NCBI GenBank assembly: GCA_027858995.1 | Contig: JAQIBP010000081.1 | Span: 1 to 40,409, forward strand | Source: Deltaproteobacteria bacterium | Lineage (GTDB): Bacteria > Desulfobacterota > Desulfobacteria > Desulfobacterales > Desulfobacteraceae | Reading direction: 5' to 3' | Length of the DNA: 40,409 nucleotides | Shown: piece by piece, positions 1 to 7,749 of the stretch | How positions within the stretch are numbered: the first letter of the stretch is position 1 | Layout: the number at the start of each line of letters is the position of its first letter | The notes under the pieces: model-generated | Told to the model about the DNA's origin: nothing | The model's input: only the letters and a program-made list of their open reading frames with translations | Databases searched by the model: none | Made by a program: the position numbers and the translations under genes

Positions 1-248
1 ATGGACTTAGGATCAATACGCTCGTGCACATGCAGGCTCACCGTGGGCACTTCAAAACTAGTATGTTCGGCTTTTCCTGCCCACTGCAATTGCGGGTCAA
101 GATGCGGGTCATACTCGTAGGTTTTCTTCTTCCCAGTATCCGGGTCACTGGCAGGTGTTACCAAGCCAACAGGGGGGATATTTGCACGGTCTTTGTCTTT
201 ATGCTCATATTGTTCAATCTGTTTTTTACTCTTTTTTCTTTTTGCCAT
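1..248 (-). CDS. Site-specific DNA-methyltransferase (Mod-like), N-terminal part, cut by window edge
   Basis: Reading the minus strand from the ATG at 248 gives an open frame of 82 complete codons that leaves the window at position 1. It starts with a lysine-rich stretch (MAKRKKSKKQ). It continues through PPVGLVTP, DPHLDPQLQWAGKAEHTSFE and VPTVSLHVHERIDP. The DPQLxWxGKxE block followed by an xxVPTxxLxxHER block is, as I recall, typical of the N-terminus of type III-like (Mod) adenine methyltransferases. The catalytic NPPY and FxGxG motifs would lie outside the window, so activity cannot be judged. The Shine-Dalgarno sequence before 248 is weak (AAGAGA). The same frame also stays open upstream, through codons that complete the SAP motif of the neighbouring reading frame at 349-549, so the true start may be further upstream. 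Family call is good; start is uncertain. Confidence 0.72.
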   Translation of the reverse strand, partial: MAKRKKSKKQIEQYEHKDKDRANIPPVGLVTPASDPDTGKKKTYEYDPHLDPQLQWAGKAEHTSFEVPTVSLHVHERIDPKS

Positions 249-348
249 TTTATTATCTCTTTTTGAGTTTTCTTCCCGGTTATTTTTCTTCTTTACACCA
301 GAAATACCATTAATCAAATCCGCCTTTCTGTTTGATTCTGTCTCTATA

Positions 349-549
349 TCATAACATAAATCTTTTATTTAATTCATTTACTTTTAGCAATGGTAGGATT
401 TCATCAAGGGATATGATCTTGTACCCCATGAGTTCATCTACGATGTCATCCTTCTTACTTGCCAACAGACCCACTATTTCAAAATATTTGCATATCTCAA
501 GAAGTTTTCTTTTTGTTAAATACTCAAGTATTTTGCACTTTTTTAGCAT
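349..549 (-). CDS. Small tandem SAP-like DNA-binding reading frame, apparently frameshifted relative to the Mod gene
   Basis: This 66-codon frame has an ATG at 549 and a good Shine-Dalgarno AAGGA 5 nt before it. It encodes one SAP-like helix-extended-loop-helix unit (YLTKRKLLEICKYFEIVG followed by KKDDIVDELM) and the beginning of a second (LLKVNELNKRFML, then stop). If one A is dropped from the AAAA run (plus-strand 363-366), the second unit becomes NELNKDLCYDIETES followed by NRKADLINGI, a well-formed SAP motif. That frame then runs without a stop into the methyltransferase starting at 248. The gene is therefore either a broken N-terminal part of a SAP-Mod fusion, a sequencing artefact, or a case of recoding. 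SAP domains bind DNA or RNA and would fit a restriction-modification enzyme. Function is inferred from pattern only. Confidence 0.5.
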   Translation of the reverse strand: MLKKCKILEYLTKRKLLEICKYFEIVGLLASKKDDIVDELMGYKIISLDEILPLLKVNELNKRFML

Positions 550-942
550 GCTTATCCTTATTTCTTTGCCCGCCAAGAAAACTTACATCTACCGGGTATA
601 AATCTCAATTTTCGACAGGGCTAACAATTATTATACGTCTTAATGTAATCCTCTTAAGTGCTGTAATTATTTCAAATATCATATATTGAACCCCTTGTAA
701 TATCAATAAAGAATGTAATATATTACTTATACGTCATGACGTATAAGTAGTATTGATATGAGAAAAATTTTCCATAACATTGGCTCTTACAGGTGTACTT
801 ATTTTCCATCTATTCCGATATTTTTTTGTACAATAGAACATGAACTATATTAACTGGTTATCTCTTATTTTATATTATTACACACGCTATGAAATATATT
901 ATGGAAAGTCAATTTAAAAAATTGCTATTACACTAAATGGAA
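550..942. other. AT-rich intergenic stretch with a long palindrome, no gene seen
   Basis: Between the 3' end of the TraB-family gene and the SAP/Mod reading frames I see no convincing coding frame. Short frames that cross 332-689 on the plus strand lack recognisable motifs and overlap the SAP-like gene. The stretch contains the 26-bp palindrome at 724-749 and an isolated copy of its half-site (TTATACGTC) at 631-639. A TATAAT on the minus strand (plus-strand 628-633) lies about 80 nt before the ATG at 549 but has no good -35 element. Confidence 0.6.
724..749. promoter_or_regulatory. 26-bp perfect palindrome, candidate operator upstream of the SAP/Mod genes
   Basis: The half-site TACTTATACGTCA is followed directly by its exact reverse complement, with the centre CA|TG between 736 and 737. 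There is no loop and no following T run, so a bound dimeric regulator is more likely than a terminator. The nine bases TTATACGTC recur at 631-639, about 90 bp closer to the SAP/Mod start, next to a TATAAT. A controller-type or other homodimeric repressor is a reasonable guess; no regulator gene for it is in view. Confidence 0.5.
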
Positions 943-2136
943 TCAGTTAATAAGCTTAAGCATTAATGGTACAGCTATCATGGTTCCTATGGATGATCCA
1001 AGATTGGTGAAAATTACAACAAGAAGAATCCTTGTAACATTGTTTCGCCAGAAACCTTTTATGGAGACGATATCTTCAGGAATTGCCTCAAGATCTTTTA
1101 CTTTAGGTTTTCTTGCAAAAGCTTCCACAAGTCCTGACACCCAGCCTGCTGCTATCATGGGATTTAAAGAAGTTAAAGGAGCTGCAAGGATGGATGAAAT
1201 AATGGTAATGGGGTGGGCAAGAGCCAAAATTGCTCCAATGCCGGCAAAGATACCATTGGCAGCAATCCAGATCCAGATCATATCTGTACCGGCATTTTTG
1301 CCTTCCATTAAAAAGCCTGCCACAAACAGTAGTAAAATAGCAATTGGAATTGCCCATTTTAGAATTTTCCCGGTCTTACCGGCAACTGGAACTCTGTTTA
1401 ATTCATCAAGATCTATTGCTTCATTGTTTGCAAGATATTTTTTAATCCCTGGAGTGTGTGCAGCACCCACTACTGCCACTATTTTATCTCCTGGTGCAGA
1501 TCTGATTTTTTCTGCCAGAAACTGATCCCTTTCATTGATCAGAGACTTTTCAATAATGGGATGTGATTTTTTTACATCAGATAAAAGAGTCTGCAGAATA
1601 TCTTCCTGCTTCATATTTTCTATGTCTTCTTCACTGATATCATCTGAAGCACCAAAAGAAAAAACCAGGGCAAACATAAGTTTGAGTTTTTCCCACAGCC
1701 CCATACCTCTCCAGACCCTTGAAAGGGTAATCTGGATTTCCCGGTCTGCGGGAACAATCAAAGCTTCGCATTCATCGGCAGCCTTTATGGCATTTATCAT
1801 TTCCTGACCAGGCTTGATACCAAATTTATCAGCCATTTTTTTCTGGAACGATGCCAGAAGAAGATTAATAAAGAGTAATAAAGCCTTTTTTTCTTTGATA
1901 ACCTTGACAATATCCATATTACGCCATCTGTCAGCATCCTTAAGTGATGCAAGGCGGGTTTGACAAAGTTCAACACAGACAGTATCAGGTTTTTGTTCAT
2001 GGATTGTCTCTTGAACAAGTTCTGCACTCTGTTTTGAGACATGGGCAGTACCGATTAAAAGAATCTCTTTTCCATTGCAGGATATCTTGTTTATCATTTT
2101 GTCTTTTTTATCTTCTTTATCCGGATCATTCTCCAT
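943..2136 (-). CDS. TraB/PrgY family membrane protein
   Basis: The protein has the TraB/PrgY N-terminal domain: GKEILLIGTAHVS close to the start, a VCVELCQTRL block, then PGQEMINAI and a VPADREIQITLSRVWRG block. These carry the conserved GTxHVS and ExR-type residues seen in TraB, PrgY and the related TIKI/EreA-like fold. The C-terminal third holds several hydrophobic segments (around AIPIAILLLFVAGFLM, IAANGIFAGIGAILALA and a final LLVVIFTNLGSSIGTMIAVP), so it is an integral membrane protein. PrgY limits pheromone signalling in Enterococcus; the role in anaerobic proteobacteria is unknown. I start it at the ATG at 2136. A TTG seven codons upstream (2157) and an ATG thirteen codons downstream are alternatives, and none has a clear Shine-Dalgarno. 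Confidence 0.82.
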   Translation of the reverse strand: MENDPDKEDKKDKMINKISCNGKEILLIGTAHVSKQSAELVQETIHEQKPDTVCVELCQTRLASLKDADRWRNMDIVKVIKEKKALLLFINLLLASFQKKMADKFGIKPGQEMINAIKAADECEALIVPADREIQITLSRVWRGMGLWEKLKLMFALVFSFGASDDISEEDIENMKQEDILQTLLSDVKKSHPIIEKSLINERDQFLAEKIRSAPGDKIVAVVGAAHTPGIKKYLANNEAIDLDELNRVPVAGKTGKILKWAIPIAILLLFVAGFLMEGKNAGTDMIWIWIAANGIFAGIGAILALAHPITIISSILAAPLTSLNPMIAAGWVSGLVEAFARKPKVKDLEAIPEDIVSIKGFWRNNVTRILLVVIFTNLGSSIGTMIAVPLMLKLIN

Positions 2137-2282
2137 GGACTTAATACAGCCTTTCAATTCAGTTAATTAAAATCTGGTTTGACAGATTATAACCACTATA
2201 TTTTCCATGGCAACTCAAAATCACTCCAATATTAAATACTCTCTGTTGACCTTGGGTATAAGTTTTGATATTTATAATATTT

Positions 2283-2465
2283 ATGAACAAAACAGATGAA
2301 TATATATTAAGAACCACAAAAGAAATTATAGTGAAATTCATTGAAATGGGAAGATTGTCTCCTTCAAATATTCATGAATCCTTTAAGGATATTTATTCCA
2401 CGGTCAATGAGACTATTAAAGCAAATGTGAGCAAAAAAGCTCCTTCAAATGACAAACAAACCTGA
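2283..2465 (+). CDS. Small helical protein resembling the N-terminal part of MucR-type proteins
   Basis: This 60-residue frame (MNKTDEYILRTTKEIIVKFI, then SPSNIHESFKDIYSTV) resembles the short helical segment at the start of MucR/Ros-type proteins, in which xxTxxIVxxFVxxxxVxPxxLPxLIxxVxxxL is usual. No zinc finger follows, so it is not a MucR regulator. Similar stand-alone small proteins are, to my recollection, seen in deltaproteobacteria. The stop overlaps the start of the Gate-domain gene by 17 nt, so the two are probably translated together. There is no clear Shine-Dalgarno, and a possible TATAAT at 2273-2278 lies only a few bases before the ATG. Moderate confidence that it is expressed. 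Confidence 0.5.
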   Translation: MNKTDEYILRTTKEIIVKFIEMGRLSPSNIHESFKDIYSTVNETIKANVSKKAPSNDKQT

Positions 2466-3441
2466 AGATATTTCCCTGAAAATAAAATCCGGGATAAAAC
2501 AAGGCTTGATTAAAGGTTGGAAAGGGCTTTTATGGTTGTTAAAGATTATTATCCCCATATCCCTTGCCACAAATCTGCTGGTTCATTTTGGAATTATTTA
2601 TAAACTTGATTTTTTACTGGCTCCAGTAATGACATGGCTGTGTCTGCCTGCCTCTGCAGCCCTTGTATTAATCATGGGCTTTTTTACCGGAATTTATGGG
2701 ACCGTGGCAGCCCTCTCTGTTATGCCTTTTTCTATGGAGCATATGATATTAATAGCCATATTCACCCTGATATCCCATAATATGATCCAGGAGAGTATGG
2801 TCCAGGGAAATTCAGGGATTAATCCTTTTTTTGCAGGTTTTTTCAGACTGTTCATGTCTTTTATAGTAACCTTTATATGCGCTAAAATAATGGGAATAAC
2901 CCCTGAAACAGGTGGACAAATAATATCCCAGGCAGACCTTACCAATGGAACAACATCTTTTGCAATAATGCTTAAATCCTGGGGCTGGGGAACATTTAAA
3001 CTCATAGTTCAGATTTTCTGTATTATTATGCCGCTAATGGTGATTCTGGAACTTGCCAAAACATTTAATATTATAAATTTTATCACCAGGATGATATCTC
3101 CTGTTTTAAAAGTTATGGGCTTAAGCCACTCAACAGGAATGCTCTGGCTGACAGCAACTGTTTTTGGATTGACATATGGAGCAGCTGTTATTGTTGAAGA
3201 GACACAATCAAATAATTTTGAGAAACAAGAGTTGAACAAACTTCATCTCTCCATTGGAATCAACCATGCCATGATAGAAGATCCAGCTCTGTTTCTACCC
3301 TTTGGTCTGCCACTGTTCTGGCTGTGGATACCAAGGATTGCTGCTGCCATGATTGCAACCTGGATGTATACACTGTTTTTATTTGCAAGGAGGCTTTATG
3401 TTAAGCACACTGAACATAAAAAACTTTGCAATCATAGATGA
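2449..3441 (+). CDS. Nucleoside recognition (Gate) domain membrane protein
   Basis: The 330-residue protein is strongly hydrophobic, with about eight membrane segments (for example GLLWLLKIIIPISLATNLL and ALVLIMGFFTGIYGTVAALS). It shows two copies of the Gate-type pattern GLxxGWKxLLxxLKIIIP and FKLIVQIFCIIMPLMVILE. Gate-domain proteins include SpmA/SpmB and nucleoside or ion permeases; the substrate here is unknown. An acidic ExPALFLPFGLP stretch sits before the last membrane helix, as in deltaproteobacterial homologues. It overlaps the small gene before it by 17 nt and recN after it by 44 nt, suggesting one transcript. The start ATG at 2449 has no obvious Shine-Dalgarno, consistent with translational coupling. 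Confidence 0.8.
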   Translation: MTNKPEDISLKIKSGIKQGLIKGWKGLLWLLKIIIPISLATNLLVHFGIIYKLDFLLAPVMTWLCLPASAALVLIMGFFTGIYGTVAALSVMPFSMEHMILIAIFTLISHNMIQESMVQGNSGINPFFAGFFRLFMSFIVTFICAKIMGITPETGGQIISQADLTNGTTSFAIMLKSWGWGTFKLIVQIFCIIMPLMVILELAKTFNIINFITRMISPVLKVMGLSHSTGMLWLTATVFGLTYGAAVIVEETQSNNFEKQELNKLHLSIGINHAMIEDPALFLPFGLPLFWLWIPRIAAAMIATWMYTLFLFARRLYVKHTEHKKLCNHR

Positions 3442-5116
3442 TATACAAATTTCATTTAAGAACGGATTTTCTGTATTAACAGGTGAAACCGGTGCAGGAA
3501 AATCAATTATTCTTGAGGCTGTAAATCTTTTGCTTGGCTCAAGAGTTTCAGCAGACCTTGTAAGATCGGGCTGTAAAAGTGCAGAACTTGAAGCCTTTTT
3601 TGAAATTGATGAACATTCCAATGCTGTAAAAATTTTAGAAAACCAGGGAATTGAAAATTCCAACGGCCTGATTATTCGAAGGATTATAACATCTTCGGGT
3701 AGAAGCCGTCTATTTATCAATTCAAGGCAGTCAACCTTGGAACTTTTAAAACAGGTAACTCAAAATCTTGCTGGTATTTCAAGCCAGCATGCCCACCAAG
3801 GACTTTTAAAAGAAGATAATCACCTTGATATACTTGATGAATTTGCAAACACAATTGATTTGAAAAATGAAGTAAAAGGTATTTACCAGAAGATTATACC
3901 CTTGAAAAAAAAAATTAAGGAGCTTAATCAGGATCTGGAGCAGCAGAAAAAAGAGAAGGATTTTTTACAATTCCAGATAGATGAAATCAGTGATGCTGCC
4001 ATTCACCCCAAAGAAGATAAAGAACTTGAAAAAAAACGCCAAAGCCTTGTAAATGCTGCAAAAACATTTGAAACTGTCAATGCGGGTATGCATGAAATCT
4101 ATGACAAAGAGGGATCAATTATTGAAAAATTGTCTTCTCTTAGAAATAATCTTGAAAAAGCCGGCATAACAGAAGAGGGCCTTGAAAAAATTGCAGAACA
4201 ATTGTCTTCAACTCTGTTTGACTTGCAGGATATTGCTCAAGGATTAAGAGATTTTTCTTCATGTATTGACTTAGACCCGGCATCACTTGAACATACTGAT
4301 CAAAGGCTGGATCTGATTTCCAGGCTGAAAAGAAAATATGGTGGAAGTCTTGAAGCTGTGTTCAGTGAGTATGAAATTATGGAGAATAAGCTTTCCACTG
4401 CTGCCAGGATGGGAAATCAGATCAAAACCTTAGAAAAGGATATGCAGGATTTTTCAAAACAGATCGTGCAAAAAGCAGAAAAACTATCAGGCTTGCGAAA
4501 AACAGCAGGAGAAAAGTTATCCGTTCTGGCCAGAAAAGAGCTGAATGCCCTTGAAATGGGAAAAGCAAAATTTGAAGTTGCCTTTAATTTCCAAACAACA
4601 AAAGACTCTAACGATATTGCGACATCAGATAGGAAAAAAATTGGACCTGATGGAGTGGACAGGGTCAGCTTTCTTATGAGCCCCAATCCAGGGGAAGCAT
4701 TAAAACCGCTGGTTAAAATTGCTTCAGGTGGTGAATTGTCCAGAATTGTTCTTGCATTAAAAGCGGTTCTCTCAAAAAACAACTCCCTGGAAACATTAAT
4801 TTTTGATGAAGTTGATTCTGGCATAGGGGGAGCCACTTCTGAAAAAGTCGGATTGAAGTTAAAGCAATTATCACAAAAGCATCAGGTCATTTGTATTACA
4901 CACCTGGCGCAGATTGCAAAATATGCTGTAAATCAGTTTAGAATATCCAAAGATGTTATGAATGATAGAACATTTACAACTATTGTTCCTTTGGATACAC
5001 CCGATCAGAGAGTTGAAGAAATAGCCAGAATGATAGGCGGTAAAGATATTACTCAGGCGACCTTAACCCATGCCAGAGAGCTTCTTGAACAATCTGCTGA
5101 ACCGGAATTATCTTGA
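3398..5116 (+). CDS. recN: DNA repair ATPase RecN
   Basis: RecN is a cytoplasmic SMC-like ATPase acting in recombinational repair of double-strand breaks. The protein opens with MLSTLNIKNFAIIDDIQISF and a Walker A loop GETGAGKS at residues 29-36. A long charged coiled-coil follows (about residues 160-380). Near the C-terminus are the ABC signature KIASGGELSRIVLALK and a Walker B LIFDEVDSGIGG, with the switch-region histidine in CITHLAQIAK. At 572 residues it is the usual size. I chose the ATG at 3398 because AAGGAGG stands 4 nt before it; an in-frame TTG 45 nt upstream would add an unrelated N-terminus. The gene starts 44 nt inside the Gate-domain gene. Confidence 0.96.
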   Translation: MLSTLNIKNFAIIDDIQISFKNGFSVLTGETGAGKSIILEAVNLLLGSRVSADLVRSGCKSAELEAFFEIDEHSNAVKILENQGIENSNGLIIRRIITSSGRSRLFINSRQSTLELLKQVTQNLAGISSQHAHQGLLKEDNHLDILDEFANTIDLKNEVKGIYQKIIPLKKKIKELNQDLEQQKKEKDFLQFQIDEISDAAIHPKEDKELEKKRQSLVNAAKTFETVNAGMHEIYDKEGSIIEKLSSLRNNLEKAGITEEGLEKIAEQLSSTLFDLQDIAQGLRDFSSCIDLDPASLEHTDQRLDLISRLKRKYGGSLEAVFSEYEIMENKLSTAARMGNQIKTLEKDMQDFSKQIVQKAEKLSGLRKTAGEKLSVLARKELNALEMGKAKFEVAFNFQTTKDSNDIATSDRKKIGPDGVDRVSFLMSPNPGEALKPLVKIASGGELSRIVLALKAVLSKNNSLETLIFDEVDSGIGGATSEKVGLKLKQLSQKHQVICITHLAQIAKYAVNQFRISKDVMNDRTFTTIVPLDTPDQRVEEIARMIGGKDITQATLTHARELLEQSAEPELS

Positions 5117-5227
5117 CAATAATCCATATTATGGTTAATCTCCATATCAATTAAATTGCTACCGTTTTTAGAGGTAGGATAGACTAAAAAAAAGACAGGT
5201 ATGGTTTTTATTAAATAAGGAGGAATG

Positions 5228-5476
5228 ATGCCAATATATGAATTTAAATGTTCAAAATGCGAAGAATTTTTTGAAGTCATTGTAATGGGTTCAGATGATA
5301 ATAATATTGTAAGCTGTCCTGAATGTGATTCCAAGGAATTTGAAAGAGTTGTTTCAAAGACCAATTTTAATATGGGAACATCATCTGCAGGAGGATCAAA
5401 AGGGGTTCAAACCCAGGATAGGGAATGCTCAGGCGGATCATGCAAAACCTATACAGTACCAGGAGAGACTCAATAA
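5228..5476 (+). CDS. FmdB-type zinc ribbon protein
   Basis: A small protein of 82 residues with the FmdB regulatory-protein zinc ribbon: MPIYEFKCSKCEEFFE, then VSCPECDSKEFERVVS. The two Cys-x2-Cys knuckles should bind one zinc. The tail contains two further cysteines (ECSGGSCKTY). The family was named after a proposed regulator of formamidase/amidase genes, but in most bacteria its role is unknown. Two ATG codons are adjacent at 5225 and 5228. The second is 4 nt after AAGGAGG and gives the family's standard MPIYEF start, so I use it. It lies between recN and citrate synthase, 35 nt from the latter. Confidence 0.9.
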   Translation: MPIYEFKCSKCEEFFEVIVMGSDDNNIVSCPECDSKEFERVVSKTNFNMGTSSAGGSKGVQTQDRECSGGSCKTYTVPGETQ

Positions 5477-5511
5477 TACCTGACTGAAAATAGTATTTGA
5501 AGGAGATTTTT

Positions 5512-6792
5512 TTGAAAGAGTTTGCAAAACTTATCATTGACGGTAAAGAATTGACACTACCTGTAATTGAAGGCTCTGAAGGAGAAATGGCCATTGATAT
5601 CCGAAGTTTAAGACAAGAGACAGGATACATAACATTTGATCCTGGCTTTGGAAATACCGGAACCTGCAAAAGCACCATTACCTATATGAATGGTGAGCAG
5701 GGTATTTTAAGATATCGTGGAATTCCTATTGAGCAGCTTGCCGAATATTCAAGTTTTGTGGAGACCGCTTTTCTATTGATTGCAGGTATGCTGCCCACCA
5801 GAGAAGAATTAACCAGAACAAGCGTCTATTTAAATGATTTTTCTCTTCTCCATGAAAACATGAAAGGGTTTTATAGAAATTATCCTCCAAAATCCCATCC
5901 AATGGGTATCCTGTCTGCCATGATAAATGCAATGAGAAGCTTTTACCCTGAGCTTATAGATATAGATGAAGATATTAATAAAACCTATCTTCGTCTGATT
6001 TCAAAAATCAGAACAATGGCTGCAATGGCATATAGGATTTCAAAGGGAGAAAAGGTTGTCTCCCCAAGACCTGATCTCTGTTATTGTGCCAATTTTCTCA
6101 ACATGATGTTTAACAATGCAGTAGTGCCTTATCGTTTGGATGATGACATGGTAAAAGCATTAAATATATTTTGGATTCTCCATGCTGACCATGAGCAGAA
6201 TTGTTCAACAACGGCCGTAAGGGTTGTGGGAAGTGGAAAAGTCAATATTTATGCAACAATTTCAGCAGGAATTTCAGCCCTTTGGGGACCTTTGCATGGT
6301 GGTGCTAACCAGGCTGTAATCAATATGCTAGAAACAATCCAAAAAAATGGAATGACAATCAAAGAGTGCATTGCAAAAGCAAAAGATAAAGATGACCCTT
6401 TCAGGCTTATGGGATTTGGTCACAGGGTGTATAAAACCTATGATCCAAGGGCAAAGATCATGAAAAAAATGACAGATGTTCTTCTGTTAAAAACCAAGAG
6501 AAAAGATCCCCTTCTGGATATTGCAAAAAAACTTGAAGAAGCAGCATTAAAAGATACCTATTTTAAAGAGAAGAATCTTTATCCCAATGTGGATTTTTAT
6601 GCCGGTATATTATTGCGTGCCCTTGGAATCCCCACAAATATGTTTACAGTGATGTTTGCCATTGGCCGTCTGCCGGGATGGATTGCCCAGTGGAAAGAAG
6701 ATGTGTCGGATCCTGAAACAAGACTTACAAGACCGCGCCAGATTTATACAGGTAACCAGATTCATGATTATATTCCCATTGATAAGCGATAG
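5512..6792 (+). CDS. gltA: Citrate (Si)-synthase
   Basis: Condenses acetyl-CoA with oxaloacetate, the entry step of the TCA cycle, which complete-oxidising sulfate reducers can use to oxidise acetyl units. Catalytic residues are in place: His262 in GPLHGGAN, His304 in MGFGHRVYK and Asp361 in YPNVDFY, essentially the numbering of the E. coli enzyme. The HADHEQNCSTTAVR block and the C-terminal GWIAQWKE block are also present. I start the gene at the TTG at 5512, which is preceded by GAAGGAG at a 6-7 nt spacing and yields MKEFAKLIIDGKELTLP. The TTG at 5497 would lie before that ribosome site. Length 426 residues, normal for the long hexameric type. Confidence 0.95.
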   Translation: MKEFAKLIIDGKELTLPVIEGSEGEMAIDIRSLRQETGYITFDPGFGNTGTCKSTITYMNGEQGILRYRGIPIEQLAEYSSFVETAFLLIAGMLPTREELTRTSVYLNDFSLLHENMKGFYRNYPPKSHPMGILSAMINAMRSFYPELIDIDEDINKTYLRLISKIRTMAAMAYRISKGEKVVSPRPDLCYCANFLNMMFNNAVVPYRLDDDMVKALNIFWILHADHEQNCSTTAVRVVGSGKVNIYATISAGISALWGPLHGGANQAVINMLETIQKNGMTIKECIAKAKDKDDPFRLMGFGHRVYKTYDPRAKIMKKMTDVLLLKTKRKDPLLDIAKKLEEAALKDTYFKEKNLYPNVDFYAGILLRALGIPTNMFTVMFAIGRLPGWIAQWKEDVSDPETRLTRPRQIYTGNQIHDYIPIDKR

Positions 6793-6839
6793 GTTGTTAT
6801 TTCTGTTCCGGCTTTAAAAAATAATCAACATTAATATTT

Positions 6840-6853
6840 TGGTCAATTGACCA
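6840..6853. promoter_or_regulatory. Operator-like palindrome, upstream copy
   Basis: TGGTCAATTGACCA is a perfect 14-bp palindrome sitting just upstream of the -35 box of the DUF134 promoter. Its half-sites TGGTCA/TGACCA are repeated exactly in the copy at 6893-6906. Confidence 0.65.
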
Positions 6854-6862
6854 TTATTTTCC

Positions 6863-6891
6863 TTGACAGCTTAAATTTCCATGTATATATT
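6863..6891 (+). promoter_or_regulatory. Sigma-70 type promoter for the DUF134/DUF5320 genes
   Basis: A consensus -35 TTGACA at 6863-6868 is separated by exactly 17 bp from TATATT at 6886-6891. The start codon at 6922 follows about 30 nt downstream of the -10, with AAGGAG before it. Both sides of the promoter carry the same palindrome, so a dimeric repressor could block it from either side or by looping. Confidence 0.7.
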
Positions 6892-6892
6892 A

Positions 6893-6906
6893 TGGTCAAA
6901 TGACCA
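6893..6906. promoter_or_regulatory. Operator-like palindrome, downstream copy
   Basis: TGGTCAAATGACCA has the same TGGTCA/TGACCA half-sites as the upstream copy, with one centre mismatch to perfect symmetry. It starts 1 bp after the -10 box, across the expected transcription start. The two centres are 53 bp apart, close to five helical turns. Confidence 0.65.
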
Positions 6907-6921
6907 AAACAAGGAGAATTT

Positions 6922-7278
6922 ATGCCACGTCCTAAAAGACCAAGATGTATTTCAGCCCGCCCTGAAACAAAAGGTTTCATACCCCGTGGCACCATAGAAA
7001 CAGGAGAGGTCATACTCTCGCTGGAAGAGTTGGAAGCAGTGAGGCTTATTGATTATGAAGGCTTTGACCAGTCAGGTGCTGCTGCAATTATGAATGTCTC
7101 AAGACAGACATTCGGCAGGATACTGAAACAGGCACGATACAATATTGCCAAAGCGCTTGTTACTGCCAAAAGACTTACTATTCAAGGCGGGTGTTATGAA
7201 ATGCGAAGGTGTGGCAGAGGAAAAGGAAGGATGCGAATAGATGGACAAAGAAAAAGATATGGACAAAATAAAAGATAA
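6922..7278 (+). CDS. DUF134 (UPF0251) family DNA-binding protein
   Basis: The 118-residue protein has the DUF134 pattern: MPRPKRPRCISARPE, then a VILSLEELEAVRLIDYEGFDQ block and a helix-turn-helix of the sigma-region-4 type (GAAAIMNVSRQTFGRILKQA). The tail CYEMRRCGRGKGRMR is basic. DUF134 proteins are small putative transcription factors, often next to glycine-rich DUF5320 proteins and NifX/NifB-like iron-molybdenum cofactor proteins in anaerobes; those last partners are absent here. The gene begins 7 nt after AAGGAG and directly downstream of the double operator, so autoregulation is likely but not shown. The DUF5320-like gene follows at once. Confidence 0.88.
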   Translation: MPRPKRPRCISARPETKGFIPRGTIETGEVILSLEELEAVRLIDYEGFDQSGAAAIMNVSRQTFGRILKQARYNIAKALVTAKRLTIQGGCYEMRRCGRGKGRMRIDGQRKRYGQNKR

Positions 7279-7294
7279 AAAAGGAGGTGATATT

Positions 7295-7582
7295 ATGCCG
7301 GGATTTAATCAAAGAGGACCAGAAAATCAAGGTCCCATGACAGGAAGACGACAGGGAAGATGTGCAGACAATGACAACGCCGGTGATTTTGGTAGACGAT
7401 GCCAGGGTGGCAGATCAAGAAGAGGCAACAGAGGCATGGCTAATGCCCAATGGGACAGGCCTGCCCAACAGACTCCCAATAGCTTTGTTGACAACAAAGA
7501 GGCTCTCAAACAGAGGGCTCAAAATCTTGAGAATGAACTTCAAGCAATCAAACAGGAGCTGAACAACCTGTCTAACTCTTAA
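7295..7582 (+). CDS. DUF5320-like small glycine/arginine-rich protein with C-terminal coiled coil
   Basis: A 95-residue protein starting MPGFNQRGPENQGPMTGRRQ, the usual opening of DUF5320 proteins (MPGxxxxGPxxxGPxTGRxxG). A low-complexity Gly/Arg/Asn/Gln middle follows, then a C-terminal heptad-rich helix (ALKQRAQNLENELQAIKQEL). I start it at the ATG at 7295, which has a near-ideal AAAGGAGGTGAT 6 nt before it; an upstream in-frame ATG lies inside the DUF134 gene. Family function is unknown. The Cys/His residues common in other members are almost absent here (one Cys), so metal binding is not obvious. Confidence 0.8.
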   Translation: MPGFNQRGPENQGPMTGRRQGRCADNDNAGDFGRRCQGGRSRRGNRGMANAQWDRPAQQTPNSFVDNKEALKQRAQNLENELQAIKQELNNLSNS

Positions 7583-7590
7583 TTGTTCAC

Positions 7591-7623
7591 ATGAACAGCC
7601 TGCTTTATCAACAGGCTGTTCAT
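7591..7623 (+). terminator. Hairpin terminator after the DUF134/DUF5320 pair
   Basis: A perfect 12-bp stem, ATGAACAGCCTG pairing with CAGGCTGTTCAT, encloses a 9-nt loop and begins 8 nt after the stop codon. The following T tract is weak, so it may be a leaky terminator or an mRNA-stabilising hairpin. Confidence 0.65.
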
Positions 7624-7749
7624 GCTTCCTATCATTTTATATGGAATTTTCTTATCATTTAATGTATGTAACAACCTGTCGATACAGGAATTTAATCTGG
7701 TTGTGCGATATATCTATATTGCAGACAAACTTTTTAAAAAGAGGTAATA

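Noticed and set aside
724-749. 26-bp palindrome as a transcription terminator for the TraB gene
   Set aside because: It has no loop, no T tract and lies about 200 nt beyond the stop codon; an operator is more fitting.
980-1525. 181-codon open frame on the plus strand
   Set aside because: It lies wholly antisense to the TraB-family gene, has no motif or ribosome site, and its composition mirrors the gene on the other strand.
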